31,631 nucleotides of DNA from a virus: IMG/VR virus record IMGVR_UViG_3300043436_003658, positions 1 to 31,631 of that record, one strand, 5' to 3'. The notes under the pieces were generated by a model. It was not told the origin of the DNA. It did no database searches and saw nothing but the letters and a program-made list of their open reading frames with translations. A program made the translations under genes and the position numbers. Position 1 is the stretch's first letter; each line of letters starts with the position of its first letter. This document shows, piece after piece, positions 1-9,096 of the stretch.

Positions 1-2
1 TA

Positions 3-1265
3 ACTACTTTTAATGTTGGAACTGCATCAGGTATTGATACAATGGCTTTGAACTACTTAAAAGAAAAAGGTTTTGTTCCAGTTGTTAAATACACTGAACT
101 TGGAACATACTATGAAGTAGTTTCTGCTTCTAAGTTGAATAAAACAGAAGGTCAAAATTTTGATCCGGCAGCTTCTGAAATAGATACTAGAACAAGTTCT
201 GTATACAATGCTTTATTGGATGCATTATATGAAAGTGATAAGCGTTTTACTCCTAAATGGTTTAACTCTTTAACATCAACTGAACTAATTAATGAGGGTA
301 AAAATATTGTCAAGGATAGAATACTTAAAGCTATTGCTGATCTAGACAAGTCTTACCGTAGCAATAATACAATTGGCTTTAGATTCCGCTTAAAAAATGA
401 ATTAAGTCAAGGTTCAGGTCGTATTGTTGTAGGTAATACTTTATTTGATTCTGTTGTTGAAGAAATCTTGATGGGCTTTAGAAGTGATATTGGTTCTAAA
501 AAACCAGCAGCTGTAAACCCCCAAAGAACAAAGTCAAAAGCAGAAGAAATTTATAATAAGCTTGGTAACAAAACTAAATCTGAAAATGTTATTTTGCCTT
601 CTGATTTAGAAGTAAATACTAAATACACAGGTAAAAACTTTTGGTCTGATATTGTACCTGAAGCCCGCACATTGTTTGATAATAAATTAAATAGAAAAAC
701 CGGAAAATTAAAAGCTCTTATTATTGCTTATAGAGGTAATTCTAAAAAATCATTTTTGCAGAATTATAAAGATAGTTTGACTATTGGAAATCCATTTGAT
801 TGGCAAAATGTTCAAACATCAAGAGATGAAGCTGGAAAAATAACTACCATGCAGTTTATTTACTGGATGACAACTGGAGATAATTTAGGAAATGTCAATG
901 CAACTAAAGAATATAGACAAGCAATCATTAATGATATTCTTTCAGGCAAAATTAAAGGATCTTCTATTCTTTATTATCAAGAAAAGGGTTATGCTACGCA
1001 TGCTACTGCATTAGATTATTTAATTAATCAATATGATTGGTCTACTCCAATAGTTGAACCATCTGTTAGTGTAAGTAAATACACTTATGATACCTTGCCA
1101 TTTACTGCAGAACAAAAACAAACTATATTAACTAACTTTACTGCAAAGTTCTTTAAAGGTAAATCAAGTAGTGAAGCTCAAAAATATATTGAGGAAGCTC
1201 TTGAAAAGGCAAGTCCTGAAAAACAAAATGAAATTATTGAATTACTAAAAGAGTGTTACAAATGA
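3..1265 (+). CDS. C-terminal part of a large phage protein, DUF4326-like C-terminal region (5' end outside window)
   Basis: The reading frame is open to the left edge. The first ATG (42) has no ribosome-binding site, and the codons before it read as ordinary protein, so the true start lies upstream and this is a fragment. About 420 residues are visible. Counting from the ATG at 42, residues 190-335 carry a GNPF motif (249-252), an F-x-x-W block (272-275), a KGSSILYY segment (305-312) and an ATHATALDYLI stretch. That order (GNPF, then WL-like, then a glycine/lysine turn, then a histidine-containing helix) resembles the DUF4326 type of domain found in phage giant proteins. This is a match by eye, and the function is unknown. 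The stop overlaps the start of the next gene as ATGA, which indicates translational coupling and a shared late or virion role. Gene reality is near certain; the domain call is weak. Confidence 0.8.
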   Translation, partial: TTFNVGTASGIDTMALNYLKEKGFVPVVKYTELGTYYEVVSASKLNKTEGQNFDPAASEIDTRTSSVYNALLDALYESDKRFTPKWFNSLTSTELINEGKNIVKDRILKAIADLDKSYRSNNTIGFRFRLKNELSQGSGRIVVGNTLFDSVVEEILMGFRSDIGSKKPAAVNPQRTKSKAEEIYNKLGNKTKSENVILPSDLEVNTKYTGKNFWSDIVPEARTLFDNKLNRKTGKLKALIIAYRGNSKKSFLQNYKDSLTIGNPFDWQNVQTSRDEAGKITTMQFIYWMTTGDNLGNVNATKEYRQAIINDILSGKIKGSSILYYQEKGYATHATALDYLINQYDWSTPIVEPSVSVSKYTYDTLPFTAEQKQTILTNFTAKFFKGKSSSEAQKYIEEALEKASPEKQNEIIELLKECYK

Positions 1266-4200
1266 GTTGTGTAAATCCAAATTCACCAGAGTTTCAAAGT
1301 ATTCTTAAAAAGGAACCTAACTTTTTATTAGCTGAGTTGATATATAAGGAACTCATGGATAAACAAAATGTTGTTTTGTATGATGATGTCCGTGATTTAA
1401 AAGAAGCCGCTCCTGATAAAAGAAATAAAGAGTTTATTGGCTCTACTGAAAATTGGGGATATCCGCTTATTGATACAGTAATGCGCTTAACAGATAAAGA
1501 AGTAGCAGCTTTAATGAAAAGACCCGAATACAAAATTACTAATCCCTTAGATCAAGATAGATTTACTGAGTTAGTTAATGCTGTAGGAGAGAAAGAGGCA
1601 TACCGCGATTACTTTGAACACAATCAAGTTGTAAGAACATCAGAAGCTGTAATTGAAAAGTTAAATGAGCGTCTTGAATCAGAAGATTTTGATCCAATTA
1701 ACACTATTACAGATTTAGATAATGGTTCTGAATTTGGATTTGATGACTTCATTAAAGACTTTAATAAAACAGTTGACACTGTAAATCAATCTAAAGCTAT
1801 AGCTGTTGCTACAAAAATGTCTGAACAATTAGGAATTCCTTTTGAGGTAATTACTATGGATGATATGGAGCGCTTGTTTCCTGGTCAACCTTACAGACAA
1901 AATTTTTACCAGGCAGGTAAAGTTTATTTAGTTGCAGGGGCTTTTGATCAGAATAGTGTATTTCACGAATTTTCTCACCCCATTATTAAATCAATGAGTG
2001 TTCAGAATCCTGAGCTATTTCAATCATTGTTTAATGAATTAGGACAAACTGAACTAGGTCAACAAATTATTAATGACCTTATTGCCGATCCTCATTATAA
2101 CCAAGGAACTAGAGAGTTCATGGAGGAAGCAATTGTTAGATCTTTAGAAGCAATTAATGCAGATGAATCAGCGGCACCAAAAGGATTTATCAGTAATCTA
2201 TTTTTCCAGATCAAGCAATTTTTAAGAAAGATGTTTGGTAAAAAAGTTGATGTATCTAAACTCAATTCTAAGACTAAATTAAAAGACTTAGTTAACATGA
2301 TTAACTATGGAGAAGAGTTTATTTTAGATACTGACTTTTTGAATCAAGACCTTATGGTAATGTTTCAAACAGATTATGATCAATTAAAAGCACAACTAAA
2401 AGACAGTGCTGCCAAGCAGACTCAAGAGTTAATGAATAACTTTTACAATGTAGTAAAGGTACAGCTTGCAAACTTTAAAGCTGAAAATGATATTTTCAAA
2501 CTTATTGAAAGCCAATTAGCAGATGAAAATAGAGAGGGTGTTTTAAACCAAATGCAACAAATTCTAGAGGGCTTAGCTACAATTGGTAGTAACAAGCTTG
2601 TAAAACCTCTAGAGTCATTAAATATTACAGGTAATGCCGCATTAGATGCAGACATTATTGAATTTAATAACAAGATATCATCCTTTGTTCAAGTTTTATC
2701 AATGACAGATCAAATGTTTGATTTGTTTAATAAAAAACTTATTGAGCTTCAAAAAAATGGCGTAACAGAAAATGAAGATTTTGATCAACTGTTTGCCATT
2801 ATGCAATACAATGATGACTGGCTGGAAAAATTACAGCAGTGGAAAAATGAATTTACTACTACTAGTCTTGTAAGTGGCTCAGTTGCTTTTACAGATATTA
2901 TAGATCCTGTAACCGGTTTATCATCTAACCCTATTAGAGATGCGCTTGATGATTTAATCAATAAATTGCAGCGCACTAAGAGCATGTCTAATGCATTGCA
3001 AGTAGATTCAGTAATTGATGTATTGTATGATCATTTAACTAAACAACTTGCTCCAGTTAAAAAAGATTACTTAGAACAGATGGCTTCGTTAAAAGCTGCC
3101 GGTTCTTTAGCACAGTACAACAGATTGCATCAGGAATATTATGGTGTTACTGCAGAAGAAATGGCAGAAATGAATAGACTCAAAGCAAAATCTCCTCAAA
3201 CTTTAACCAGGGAAGAGGAAATTCGCTTAGAAGAATTAACCCGTAAGTCTTATGACTCTCATAATATTACCAAAGAAGCTTTAAGAGCAAGAGCTGAGGG
3301 GCGCTTAGGAGATTCTAGAAAATGGAATGGATTATTAGAATCTTACTTGAGTAACCAAGATGTTATTGTAGGTGGCTTTTATTCCTTCCTAATGAAGACT
3401 TTTAACACAATTGATGGTAATGCTAATGCAAGACGTTCAGAGATGTTAGAGGGATTAAAACCACTATTAGCTGCTGCCGGTTATGATACTCATTGGTTGG
3501 GTGAAGGTCAACTAGGTAAGGATATAGGTCAAGTAAACCGCTCATATGAAAAAGATGAATATGGTAATATTCAAGAATTCATGGAGTACAAATTCATAAG
3601 TAATTTTATTAACTGGGAATTTGATTTACAAAAACTTAGACAGGATATTGTAACTGCAAGACAGAATTATAATTCTAATCCTTCACAAGCAAATAAAGAT
3701 GCTTGGACTCAAGCTAAAAATGCATTAGAGCAATTTGAGTCTGATTACATGAACCGTGAATATGTTCAGGCATTTTATGATGTAAAAAATAAATACTTTT
3801 CTACTCCTGAAGGTGAAAAAGCAAGAGAAGCTTTGCAAGATGTGTTTGACAGAATGCAAATCATTGCAGAAAATGTTGACATTGATCCAACTAATTTTGG
3901 TTCTGTAGAAGAATTAAATAAATTGTGGAATGAATACCAAAGACTACACAGTTTATATGATGTAGATGGTAATGAAAAAACAGGTATTGCTAAAGATATA
4001 GCTGAAATACTTTCAGGTTACAGAAATGATATCTCTGAGTTTTATGAATGGGAAGAAAGAGAAGATGCATTTGAAAATGCATTTGCTAGATTTAATCAAG
4101 CTCTTATTGACCAGGGAAAAATTCCAGGTGAACCTGCACATACCGAAGCTGTAAGAAAATGGTTAGAGACTAATACAACTATTGCAGTTAAGGAAGAATT

Positions 4201-7200
4201 TTATCAAATTAGGGAACAATTACTTGAGGCTAGGTCGCAAACCATTCAACCTATTGTTGATATTAATAATTCATTAGTTGACTTAGCTCCTATGTATGCT
4301 AAGGTTTATGCTATTCTTAAACCTACAAAAGATAACTTTAATCAGTTTGATGGCAATCAATTAACCCCTACTGCTCAAATTACAATTAGAGATATTCAAC
4401 AAACAATTGCTACTGTAAAAGACCAATGGATTCAACTGTTTGGTGGCAGCAAAGATGAGTTAAGAAAGTATAGAGAAATTGAATTCTTTAGAGATAGAAA
4501 TAATGGTCAATTCAGAGATGAAGATGATGCTAATTATTACTATGGTTTCTGGGATGAAATGCAAGCTCGTCTAGAGGATGACTTTAATATTACAAAAGCT
4601 GATATGGATTTTGTAAGAGACTTGGACAAGACTTTAAGTTCAATGTCAGTTTCCGGGCTTACTCAATATTATATTAGTGCATTTATGGATTTTGCCAACA
4701 CTAATGATGAGTCTATGGAAATATTTGAAAGAATGTTTCCTGACTTAGATATTGCTGAAGGTGATGTACCTACTTCAGAACAAATATATGAAGTGGTTAC
4801 CAGTCCTTATTGGAGTGCTTCTTTATCTAAAGTTAATGCTGATTTTAAATCATGGTTTGAAAGAAACCATTATCAACAAATGGCTGATGAATATGACAGC
4901 ACTGGTAACTTTGTAGGTGAATATTTAGCAAATCGCCCTACATCTGCTTGGAAGTTTTCAATTCCTGAAGACAATCAGTACTATGAAACTAAGTCCGTAA
5001 TTGGTACAGGGGTGCCGAATACATTTGCACCTAATGGTTTTATTGAGCTTGATGGTATTCCTAGAATTCCAACTAGAGCTTACTATAGAAGAAAGGTCAA
5101 AGAAGAATTCAAGACTCAAAAAGTAGAAAGAGATTATGTAGATGCAAATGGTAATCTTGTATTAGCTAATGTTGACAACCGTGACCAATGGCTTCCTAAA
5201 GATTTTAATCCAGGAGATACTGGCAGTGCCAAAGATTCTAAATACATAGATGGTAATTACAAAAAGATGTTTGAAACTGAAAGAGCTAAGTGGAACTTGC
5301 TTGATCATTTAAGAACATCTCATTTAAATAACCAAAGAGGGCTTGATAATTCTCAAAAATTATATCTCAGCTACCCGCGTTATAGAAAAGGAGTTACTGA
5401 AGGGTATGATAAAAACTATTTTAGAAGGAAGGCAGCGCGTATTAATGATGCATTATATGGCGGAGCAGATGATGCAGAATATGGATTGTTTTTAGGATCA
5501 TCTACTAGACTTAATTATAAAACATTAACTCGTCCTATTGGCGGTAGCTATAAACTACCTATTATAGATGTATCAACTAATATTATTGATTCAATGATGG
5601 ATCATGCATATTCTATTGAGCACTTTAAAGGCATGCGTAAAGTAAATTCTTTTGCTAATGTTTTTGAAAATGCTATGGTGAATCTTGCAGCTAACCCGCA
5701 GAAAACCGAACTGGAAAAAAAATTAAATGATGCGGCATTATTAACTGCTAAAGAAAGTGATACTCAAGAGCGCATTAAACAAATTAGAAGCATCTTAAAT
5801 AAGCATTTTAAAGGTGAGCAATTATCAGAAACAAATTCAACTATGATTGGAATTGTTAGAGGTACTGTGGCTTTACAAAGATGGATGTCATTTACATCAT
5901 TTGCATTAGATCCAATTAAATCTTTGACCAACTACTTTGGTGGTAAGTCTATGATGTGGAAAAAAGCAGCTGAAGGAATGATTTATAATGCACAAGATGT
6001 GGCGTTAACAAGAGGAAAATCTGCATCTGCCATTTCTGAGTTAATTGCAACCATGTATTCTAATAAACAAGTGTCTCCTAAGTTGCAACTACTTGATGTT
6101 TTAGGTGCAATTCCTGGTAATTTAAAAAAGGAAATTGGTGCCAGAGGAAGTAAAACAGTACAGCAATCTATAATGGAAGGTAAATTCTTTTATTTTGATA
6201 GAAGATACCTCAGTGATTCAGTTCCTGTTCATCAGTTCTATGCAATCCTCAACCATAATTCTTTTATGTTAGATGGTAAAAAAACAACTTTGGATGATGC
6301 TGTAGAACTGGTAAATGGTAAAATTCAAACTAAGCCCGGTGTCCCTAAAGATATGTCTATTAGTTATGATGCTGAAGGTAATGTTGTTTTAGGGGACAAA
6401 TTAAAGGATTTAATGAATGAGCATCAATCTTTATTGCAAAAGTCATTAGGTATTGGAAATGAGTTTACTGAAGCTGAAGTATACAGAACAGCTATAGGAA
6501 AATTTGTATTTTTCTTAATGAAGTTTTTTCCAGGCATGCTCTTGGATCGTTACCAGATCAGAACTAAAAAAGGAAAAAGAGGTCAAAGAAGACTTAATTA
6601 TGCTACGCGTAGAGCTGAAGCCGGTACTTACTTATCAGCTATTACACTTATACAAGAGTTGATTAGTAATAAAGGAAGATTTTGGCAATTTAATGCTTAC
6701 AGTTGGCAAGCAAAAAAAGGTGCGTTGCAACTTGCTCTTGCTTATGCAATTTCTATGGTGATTAATATGTTATCTTCTACTGTTGGATTTGATGATGATG
6801 ATGATGGTTTGATTGATTTTACTTTTGATCCAAATGCAGAAAATATTTATTCTCAATTAAGAAAATCTACATCATTGCCTCAGTTACCATTAATTTCTGA
6901 AAAAAGAACATTAGTTAAAAGTAACCGTAATTTTGATCCAGAAACTTATCTTAAATTACAATTGCTAAGACTTGAGCTAAGAGTAAAAAGAGAAGAGGAA
7001 ACATTTATGCCATTTAATGCTTTAGGGACAGCAGGAGATTTAGCAATGCTAAATTCGCCACTTTCTGATGGAGGAGGGGTAAAAACTATAAAAGATATTA
7101 GTAAATCATTGTACCAAACTTATTGGTTAGATGATCCTGATCTTTATGAAAGAGCAGCCGGACCATATGTTTTCCAAGAAGCAGATAAAAACAAAGCTTG

Positions 7201-7291
7201 GAACTTAGCTTTAAAATCTATTGGTCTTAGTGGAAGTTTAATTGATCCGGCTACATCTATAGAAAGAGAGAATTCAGACTTCTTTAATTAA
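1262..7291 (+). CDS. Giant (2009 aa) putative virion-associated protein with HExxH motif
   Basis: I chose the ATG at 1262, which overlaps the previous stop (ATGA), over a GTG nine bases earlier; the protein then begins MSCVNPNSPEF. HEFSH at residues 235-239 fits the zinc-metallopeptidase HExxH pattern and is followed by a helical region. Most of the protein is charged and helical, rich in Q, N, E and K, and reads like coiled coil. Near the C terminus there are hydrophobic stretches (FVFFLMKFFPGMLL, and an ALAYAISMVINML segment), then an acidic GFDDDDDG run. Size, single copy and position after another giant gene suggest an internal virion or ejected protein; crAss-like and other phages of Bacteroidota carry giant proteins in such places. 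I see no DxDxD RNA polymerase signature. Whether the HEFSH site is active cannot be told: no third zinc ligand is obvious. The gene ends 8 bp inside the convergent minus-strand gene. Confidence 0.9.
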   Translation: MSCVNPNSPEFQSILKKEPNFLLAELIYKELMDKQNVVLYDDVRDLKEAAPDKRNKEFIGSTENWGYPLIDTVMRLTDKEVAALMKRPEYKITNPLDQDRFTELVNAVGEKEAYRDYFEHNQVVRTSEAVIEKLNERLESEDFDPINTITDLDNGSEFGFDDFIKDFNKTVDTVNQSKAIAVATKMSEQLGIPFEVITMDDMERLFPGQPYRQNFYQAGKVYLVAGAFDQNSVFHEFSHPIIKSMSVQNPELFQSLFNELGQTELGQQIINDLIADPHYNQGTREFMEEAIVRSLEAINADESAAPKGFISNLFFQIKQFLRKMFGKKVDVSKLNSKTKLKDLVNMINYGEEFILDTDFLNQDLMVMFQTDYDQLKAQLKDSAAKQTQELMNNFYNVVKVQLANFKAENDIFKLIESQLADENREGVLNQMQQILEGLATIGSNKLVKPLESLNITGNAALDADIIEFNNKISSFVQVLSMTDQMFDLFNKKLIELQKNGVTENEDFDQLFAIMQYNDDWLEKLQQWKNEFTTTSLVSGSVAFTDIIDPVTGLSSNPIRDALDDLINKLQRTKSMSNALQVDSVIDVLYDHLTKQLAPVKKDYLEQMASLKAAGSLAQYNRLHQEYYGVTAEEMAEMNRLKAKSPQTLTREEEIRLEELTRKSYDSHNITKEALRARAEGRLGDSRKWNGLLESYLSNQDVIVGGFYSFLMKTFNTIDGNANARRSEMLEGLKPLLAAAGYDTHWLGEGQLGKDIGQVNRSYEKDEYGNIQEFMEYKFISNFINWEFDLQKLRQDIVTARQNYNSNPSQANKDAWTQAKNALEQFESDYMNREYVQAFYDVKNKYFSTPEGEKAREALQDVFDRMQIIAENVDIDPTNFGSVEELNKLWNEYQRLHSLYDVDGNEKTGIAKDIAEILSGYRNDISEFYEWEEREDAFENAFARFNQALIDQGKIPGEPAHTEAVRKWLETNTTIAVKEEFYQIREQLLEARSQTIQPIVDINNSLVDLAPMYAKVYAILKPTKDNFNQFDGNQLTPTAQITIRDIQQTIATVKDQWIQLFGGSKDELRKYREIEFFRDRNNGQFRDEDDANYYYGFWDEMQARLEDDFNITKADMDFVRDLDKTLSSMSVSGLTQYYISAFMDFANTNDESMEIFERMFPDLDIAEGDVPTSEQIYEVVTSPYWSASLSKVNADFKSWFERNHYQQMADEYDSTGNFVGEYLANRPTSAWKFSIPEDNQYYETKSVIGTGVPNTFAPNGFIELDGIPRIPTRAYYRRKVKEEFKTQKVERDYVDANGNLVLANVDNRDQWLPKDFNPGDTGSAKDSKYIDGNYKKMFETERAKWNLLDHLRTSHLNNQRGLDNSQKLYLSYPRYRKGVTEGYDKNYFRRKAARINDALYGGADDAEYGLFLGSSTRLNYKTLTRPIGGSYKLPIIDVSTNIIDSMMDHAYSIEHFKGMRKVNSFANVFENAMVNLAANPQKTELEKKLNDAALLTAKESDTQERIKQIRSILNKHFKGEQLSETNSTMIGIVRGTVALQRWMSFTSFALDPIKSLTNYFGGKSMMWKKAAEGMIYNAQDVALTRGKSASAISELIATMYSNKQVSPKLQLLDVLGAIPGNLKKEIGARGSKTVQQSIMEGKFFYFDRRYLSDSVPVHQFYAILNHNSFMLDGKKTTLDDAVELVNGKIQTKPGVPKDMSISYDAEGNVVLGDKLKDLMNEHQSLLQKSLGIGNEFTEAEVYRTAIGKFVFFLMKFFPGMLLDRYQIRTKKGKRGQRRLNYATRRAEAGTYLSAITLIQELISNKGRFWQFNAYSWQAKKGALQLALAYAISMVINMLSSTVGFDDDDDGLIDFTFDPNAENIYSQLRKSTSLPQLPLISEKRTLVKSNRNFDPETYLKLQLLRLELRVKREEETFMPFNALGTAGDLAMLNSPLSDGGGVKTIKDISKSLYQTYWLDDPDLYERAAGPYVFQEADKNKAWNLALKSIGLSGSLIDPATSIERENSDFFN

Positions 7292-7835
7292 GTCCGTACT
7301 CTTCTATAATTTGCTCTTTAATAGTTGGTATAACATACATTGTTTCATGTTCATTGTTAGGGGGAGAGAGTAATTCTTTCCCCTCAAGTTCATGCTCATG
7401 TATGTTTAAGACTTCAGCGAATTCTTTGTAATTGTTTTCAGGATACAAACACATCAAGACAGGCTTTCTTTTTTCTACTCCAGATATAACTATTTTAAAG
7501 TTATTAGACAATTTGGAATAGCTACCTTGAACTAACATATCATAGTCATCTTTAATTTTGTACATGTTAAAGAAAACAATATCAAACTCTGAGTCTTTGA
7601 AAATAAAATCACACATTGGATGTGATTCTATTTCTTTTTTCATGCTAATATATTGGGCGTTTTCATTGTGAAATAGTGCAATAAGTACACGGTTATCTTC
7701 TAAATCTAAATCACCAATTTTTAAATAAGTTTCAATTGGTTGTATTTTAAGATTAAGTAGAGGCCACAAAAAGGTTTTGCTTTTTTGAACATACATGCCC
7801 ATTTCAGCTAACAGATCTACATTTATTTTTTCCAT
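7284..7835 (-). CDS. Hypothetical protein, 183 aa, last gene of the minus-strand block
   Basis: This is a soluble protein with no signal peptide or membrane segment and no domain I recognise. It has an alternating beta/alpha appearance (VLIALFHNENAQYI, DIVFFNMYKIK, FKIVISG) and an acidic C-terminal half with an EHELEGKEL segment. It starts 3 bp after the MazG-like gene stops and ends convergent with the giant plus-strand gene, overlapping it by 8 bp. It is therefore the most promoter-distal gene of the minus-strand operon. No terminator hairpin is seen at its end, so minus-strand transcripts may run into the antisense of the giant gene. Function unknown. Confidence 0.75.
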   Translation of the reverse strand: MEKINVDLLAEMGMYVQKSKTFLWPLLNLKIQPIETYLKIGDLDLEDNRVLIALFHNENAQYISMKKEIESHPMCDFIFKDSEFDIVFFNMYKIKDDYDMLVQGSYSKLSNNFKIVISGVEKRKPVLMCLYPENNYKEFAEVLNIHEHELEGKELLSPPNNEHETMYVIPTIKEQIIEEYGLN

Positions 7836-7838
7836 AAG

Positions 7839-8222
7839 TTACAAGCTTAACACATCTTTTAATTCTACTTTTTTAAATCCAACAGGTTTAATGATTTTAC
7901 CATCAGCTCTAAGAATAGGGTTACCATCTGGCCCCAGTTTAGATAAATTATTCTGATGGACTAGTTCAAATGCTTTAACAATATGATCTTGTAATCCATG
8001 TTTACAAATTGTACCAAACAGTATATACAGTTGATCTGCTAATGAATCAAGAATTTCAATCATATCTTCTTCATTTACTGCCTGAATGTATTCATCAAGT
8101 TCTTCTTTACCTAATGAATACCTAAGAGCAGACTCGTGTCTTGTGATAAAACCAGGTTTATCTTTTTGCTCTTGTTTGAATTTTTGGTGAAATTCATAAA
8201 CCATTTTGATTTGTTCTTGCAT
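7839..8222 (-). CDS. MazG-like nucleoside triphosphate pyrophosphohydrolase
   Basis: This 127-residue all-alpha protein fits the MazG/HisE-like NTP pyrophosphohydrolase superfamily. It has a first acidic pair EELDEY (about residues 45-50), a second motif EILDSLADQLYIL with D59 and D63 in the ExxD-like metal site, a central GTICKHG turn, and the typical C-terminal tail F..VHQNNLSKLGPDG, then an RADGKIIKP segment. The VH.sN.sKl..DG.P..r.DGKi.KP ending is highly characteristic of phage and bacterial MazG-like proteins. Family members hydrolyse (d)NTPs to (d)NMP and pyrophosphate. In a phage this may remove non-canonical nucleotides, shift the dNTP pool or lower (p)ppGpp signalling; which of these applies here is inference. 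It lies at the end of the replication operon, after a stretch of tiny genes. Confidence 0.8.
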   Translation of the reverse strand: MQEQIKMVYEFHQKFKQEQKDKPGFITRHESALRYSLGKEELDEYIQAVNEEDMIEILDSLADQLYILFGTICKHGLQDHIVKAFELVHQNNLSKLGPDGNPILRADGKIIKPVGFKKVELKDVLSL

Positions 8223-8232
8223 TTGTTGTTTG

Positions 8233-8544
8233 TTAATTAAAATAATCAGGGTTAAATTTTTCCATGTATTTTACATATTTCGCATAGCATTTTTTTAAAT
8301 AGCTGCTTGCCCACATGTAGTTTTCAGAAGATAAAACATCTTCTAAAGCTTCATAAGCAAAGTAATTATTTGATATTAATTGATCAGTAGATCTACTATA
8401 AATTAAAGTGTTTGAGTTCTCATCACCGTCTTTATAGTTGCTGTAGAAATAGAAATTTTCTGTTACCAAAGATAGCCTAAAAAGCTTACCCCTTATAGAT
8501 TTTGTTTTATTAATTTTGATTTTTATTGGGGGAGGATCTATCAT
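8233..8544 (-). CDS. Hypothetical protein, 103 aa
   Basis: A small protein with a proline-rich start (MIDPPPIKIKINK), a beta-rich N-terminal half and an aromatic, helical C-terminal half (tyrosine-rich KKCYAKYVKYMEKF). No membrane segment or known motif. Its ATG overlaps the stop of the preceding 44-residue membrane-protein gene (ATGA at 8541-8544), so the two are probably translationally coupled. The gap to the MazG-like gene is 10 bp. Function unknown. Confidence 0.7.
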   Translation of the reverse strand: MIDPPPIKIKINKTKSIRGKLFRLSLVTENFYFYSNYKDGDENSNTLIYSRSTDQLISNNYFAYEALEDVLSSENYMWASSYLKKCYAKYVKYMEKFNPDYFN

Positions 8545-8675
8545 AACAATACAATTGATAATATTATAACTGCTATAGATATACCGGCAAATATTCCTAC
8601 AACAGACCCATATACAAATACAGGCCAGTTTTCATCTTTAACTGATTTTTTCACAAGGTCTAATAGTTTTTTCAT
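8541..8675 (-). CDS. Small single-pass membrane protein, 44 aa
   Basis: A 44-residue gene filling what would otherwise be a gap. Both ends are ATGA overlaps: its ATG (8673-8675) overlaps the stop of the 69-residue gene, and its stop (8541-8543) overlaps the ATG of the 103-residue gene. This fits the operon's pattern exactly and supports it as real. The protein has a basic N-terminal helix (MKKLLDLVKKSVKDENW) followed by one hydrophobic segment of about 24 residues (from PVFVYGSVVGIF to the C terminus), which suggests N-in/C-out membrane insertion. It is too small, and outside a lysis cassette, to be called a holin. A membrane-anchoring, superinfection-exclusion or host-targeting peptide is possible, but nothing in the sequence decides this. 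Confidence 0.7.
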   Translation of the reverse strand: MKKLLDLVKKSVKDENWPVFVYGSVVGIFAGISIAVIILSIVLL

Positions 8676-8881
8676 TCTGATAGTTTATTTATTTTATAAA
8701 GAATTTGTTTTAAATCTTCAGCCGCTCTTTTAATGGCAGCTCTTTCTTTTACTCTATATGGTTCACCATCTCCAATCATAGATTTGGCAATCCTGTTTTT
8801 GTATTCTACAAACTTTTTTTGAAACCGTTCTAATTCTGGTTCAAGCTCTTTAATTAATTCAATATCTTTTTGATACTTCAT
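8672..8881 (-). CDS. Small charged helical protein, 69 aa
   Basis: Almost entirely charged and helical with heptad-like spacing (IELIKELEPELERFQKKF, then a second helix near ERAAIKRAAEDLKQI), so probably a short coiled-coil hairpin that oligomerises. There is no recognisable family. It is coupled on both sides by ATGA overlaps, to the 72-residue gene before it and the 44-residue membrane protein after it. Confidence 0.7.
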   Translation of the reverse strand: MKYQKDIELIKELEPELERFQKKFVEYKNRIAKSMIGDGEPYRVKERAAIKRAAEDLKQILYKINKLSE

Positions 8882-9096
8882 AATTCAATGTAGTCTACAC
8901 CTTCTGATTTTAATTTTTTAAGAACATCTTGGTCTTCTTTAGAAAACATAGATATAATATCAGCAAGAATATCTAGCAAGTTATATTGATTTGAATCACC
9001 TTCATATGATGTCATTGCAGGTGTTATGTTTTCAGAAATGATTTTCTCGGCCTCTTCTGAAATGTCTGGTAAATATTCAATTATTATTCTTCCCAT
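8878..9096 (-). CDS. Small acidic hypothetical protein, 72 aa
   Basis: A soluble acidic protein with a beta strand at the start (GRIIIEYLP) followed by helices rich in E, D and I, ending in VDYIEL. No known domain. It begins 20 bp inside the end of the preceding 60-residue gene and ends in an ATGA overlap with the next gene, so it belongs to the same co-translated chain. Function unknown. Confidence 0.65.
   Translation of the reverse strand: MGRIIIEYLPDISEEAEKIISENITPAMTSYEGDSNQYNLLDILADIISMFSKEDQDVLKKLKSEGVDYIEL

Noticed and set aside
1253-1261. GTG start for the giant protein
   Set aside because: The ATG at 1262 makes the typical ATGA overlap and a natural N terminus.
6789-6806. GAT repeat coding DDDDDG, considered as an RNA polymerase DxDxD site
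   Set aside because: It is a simple aspartate run near the C terminus after a hydrophobic segment, without the surrounding double-psi barrel motifs.
8467-8474. Further TATCTTTG octamers (also at 24870-24877), considered as promoters
   Set aside because: They lie deep inside coding sequence far from any start codon; an octamer of this composition is expected a few times by chance in AT-rich DNA of this length.
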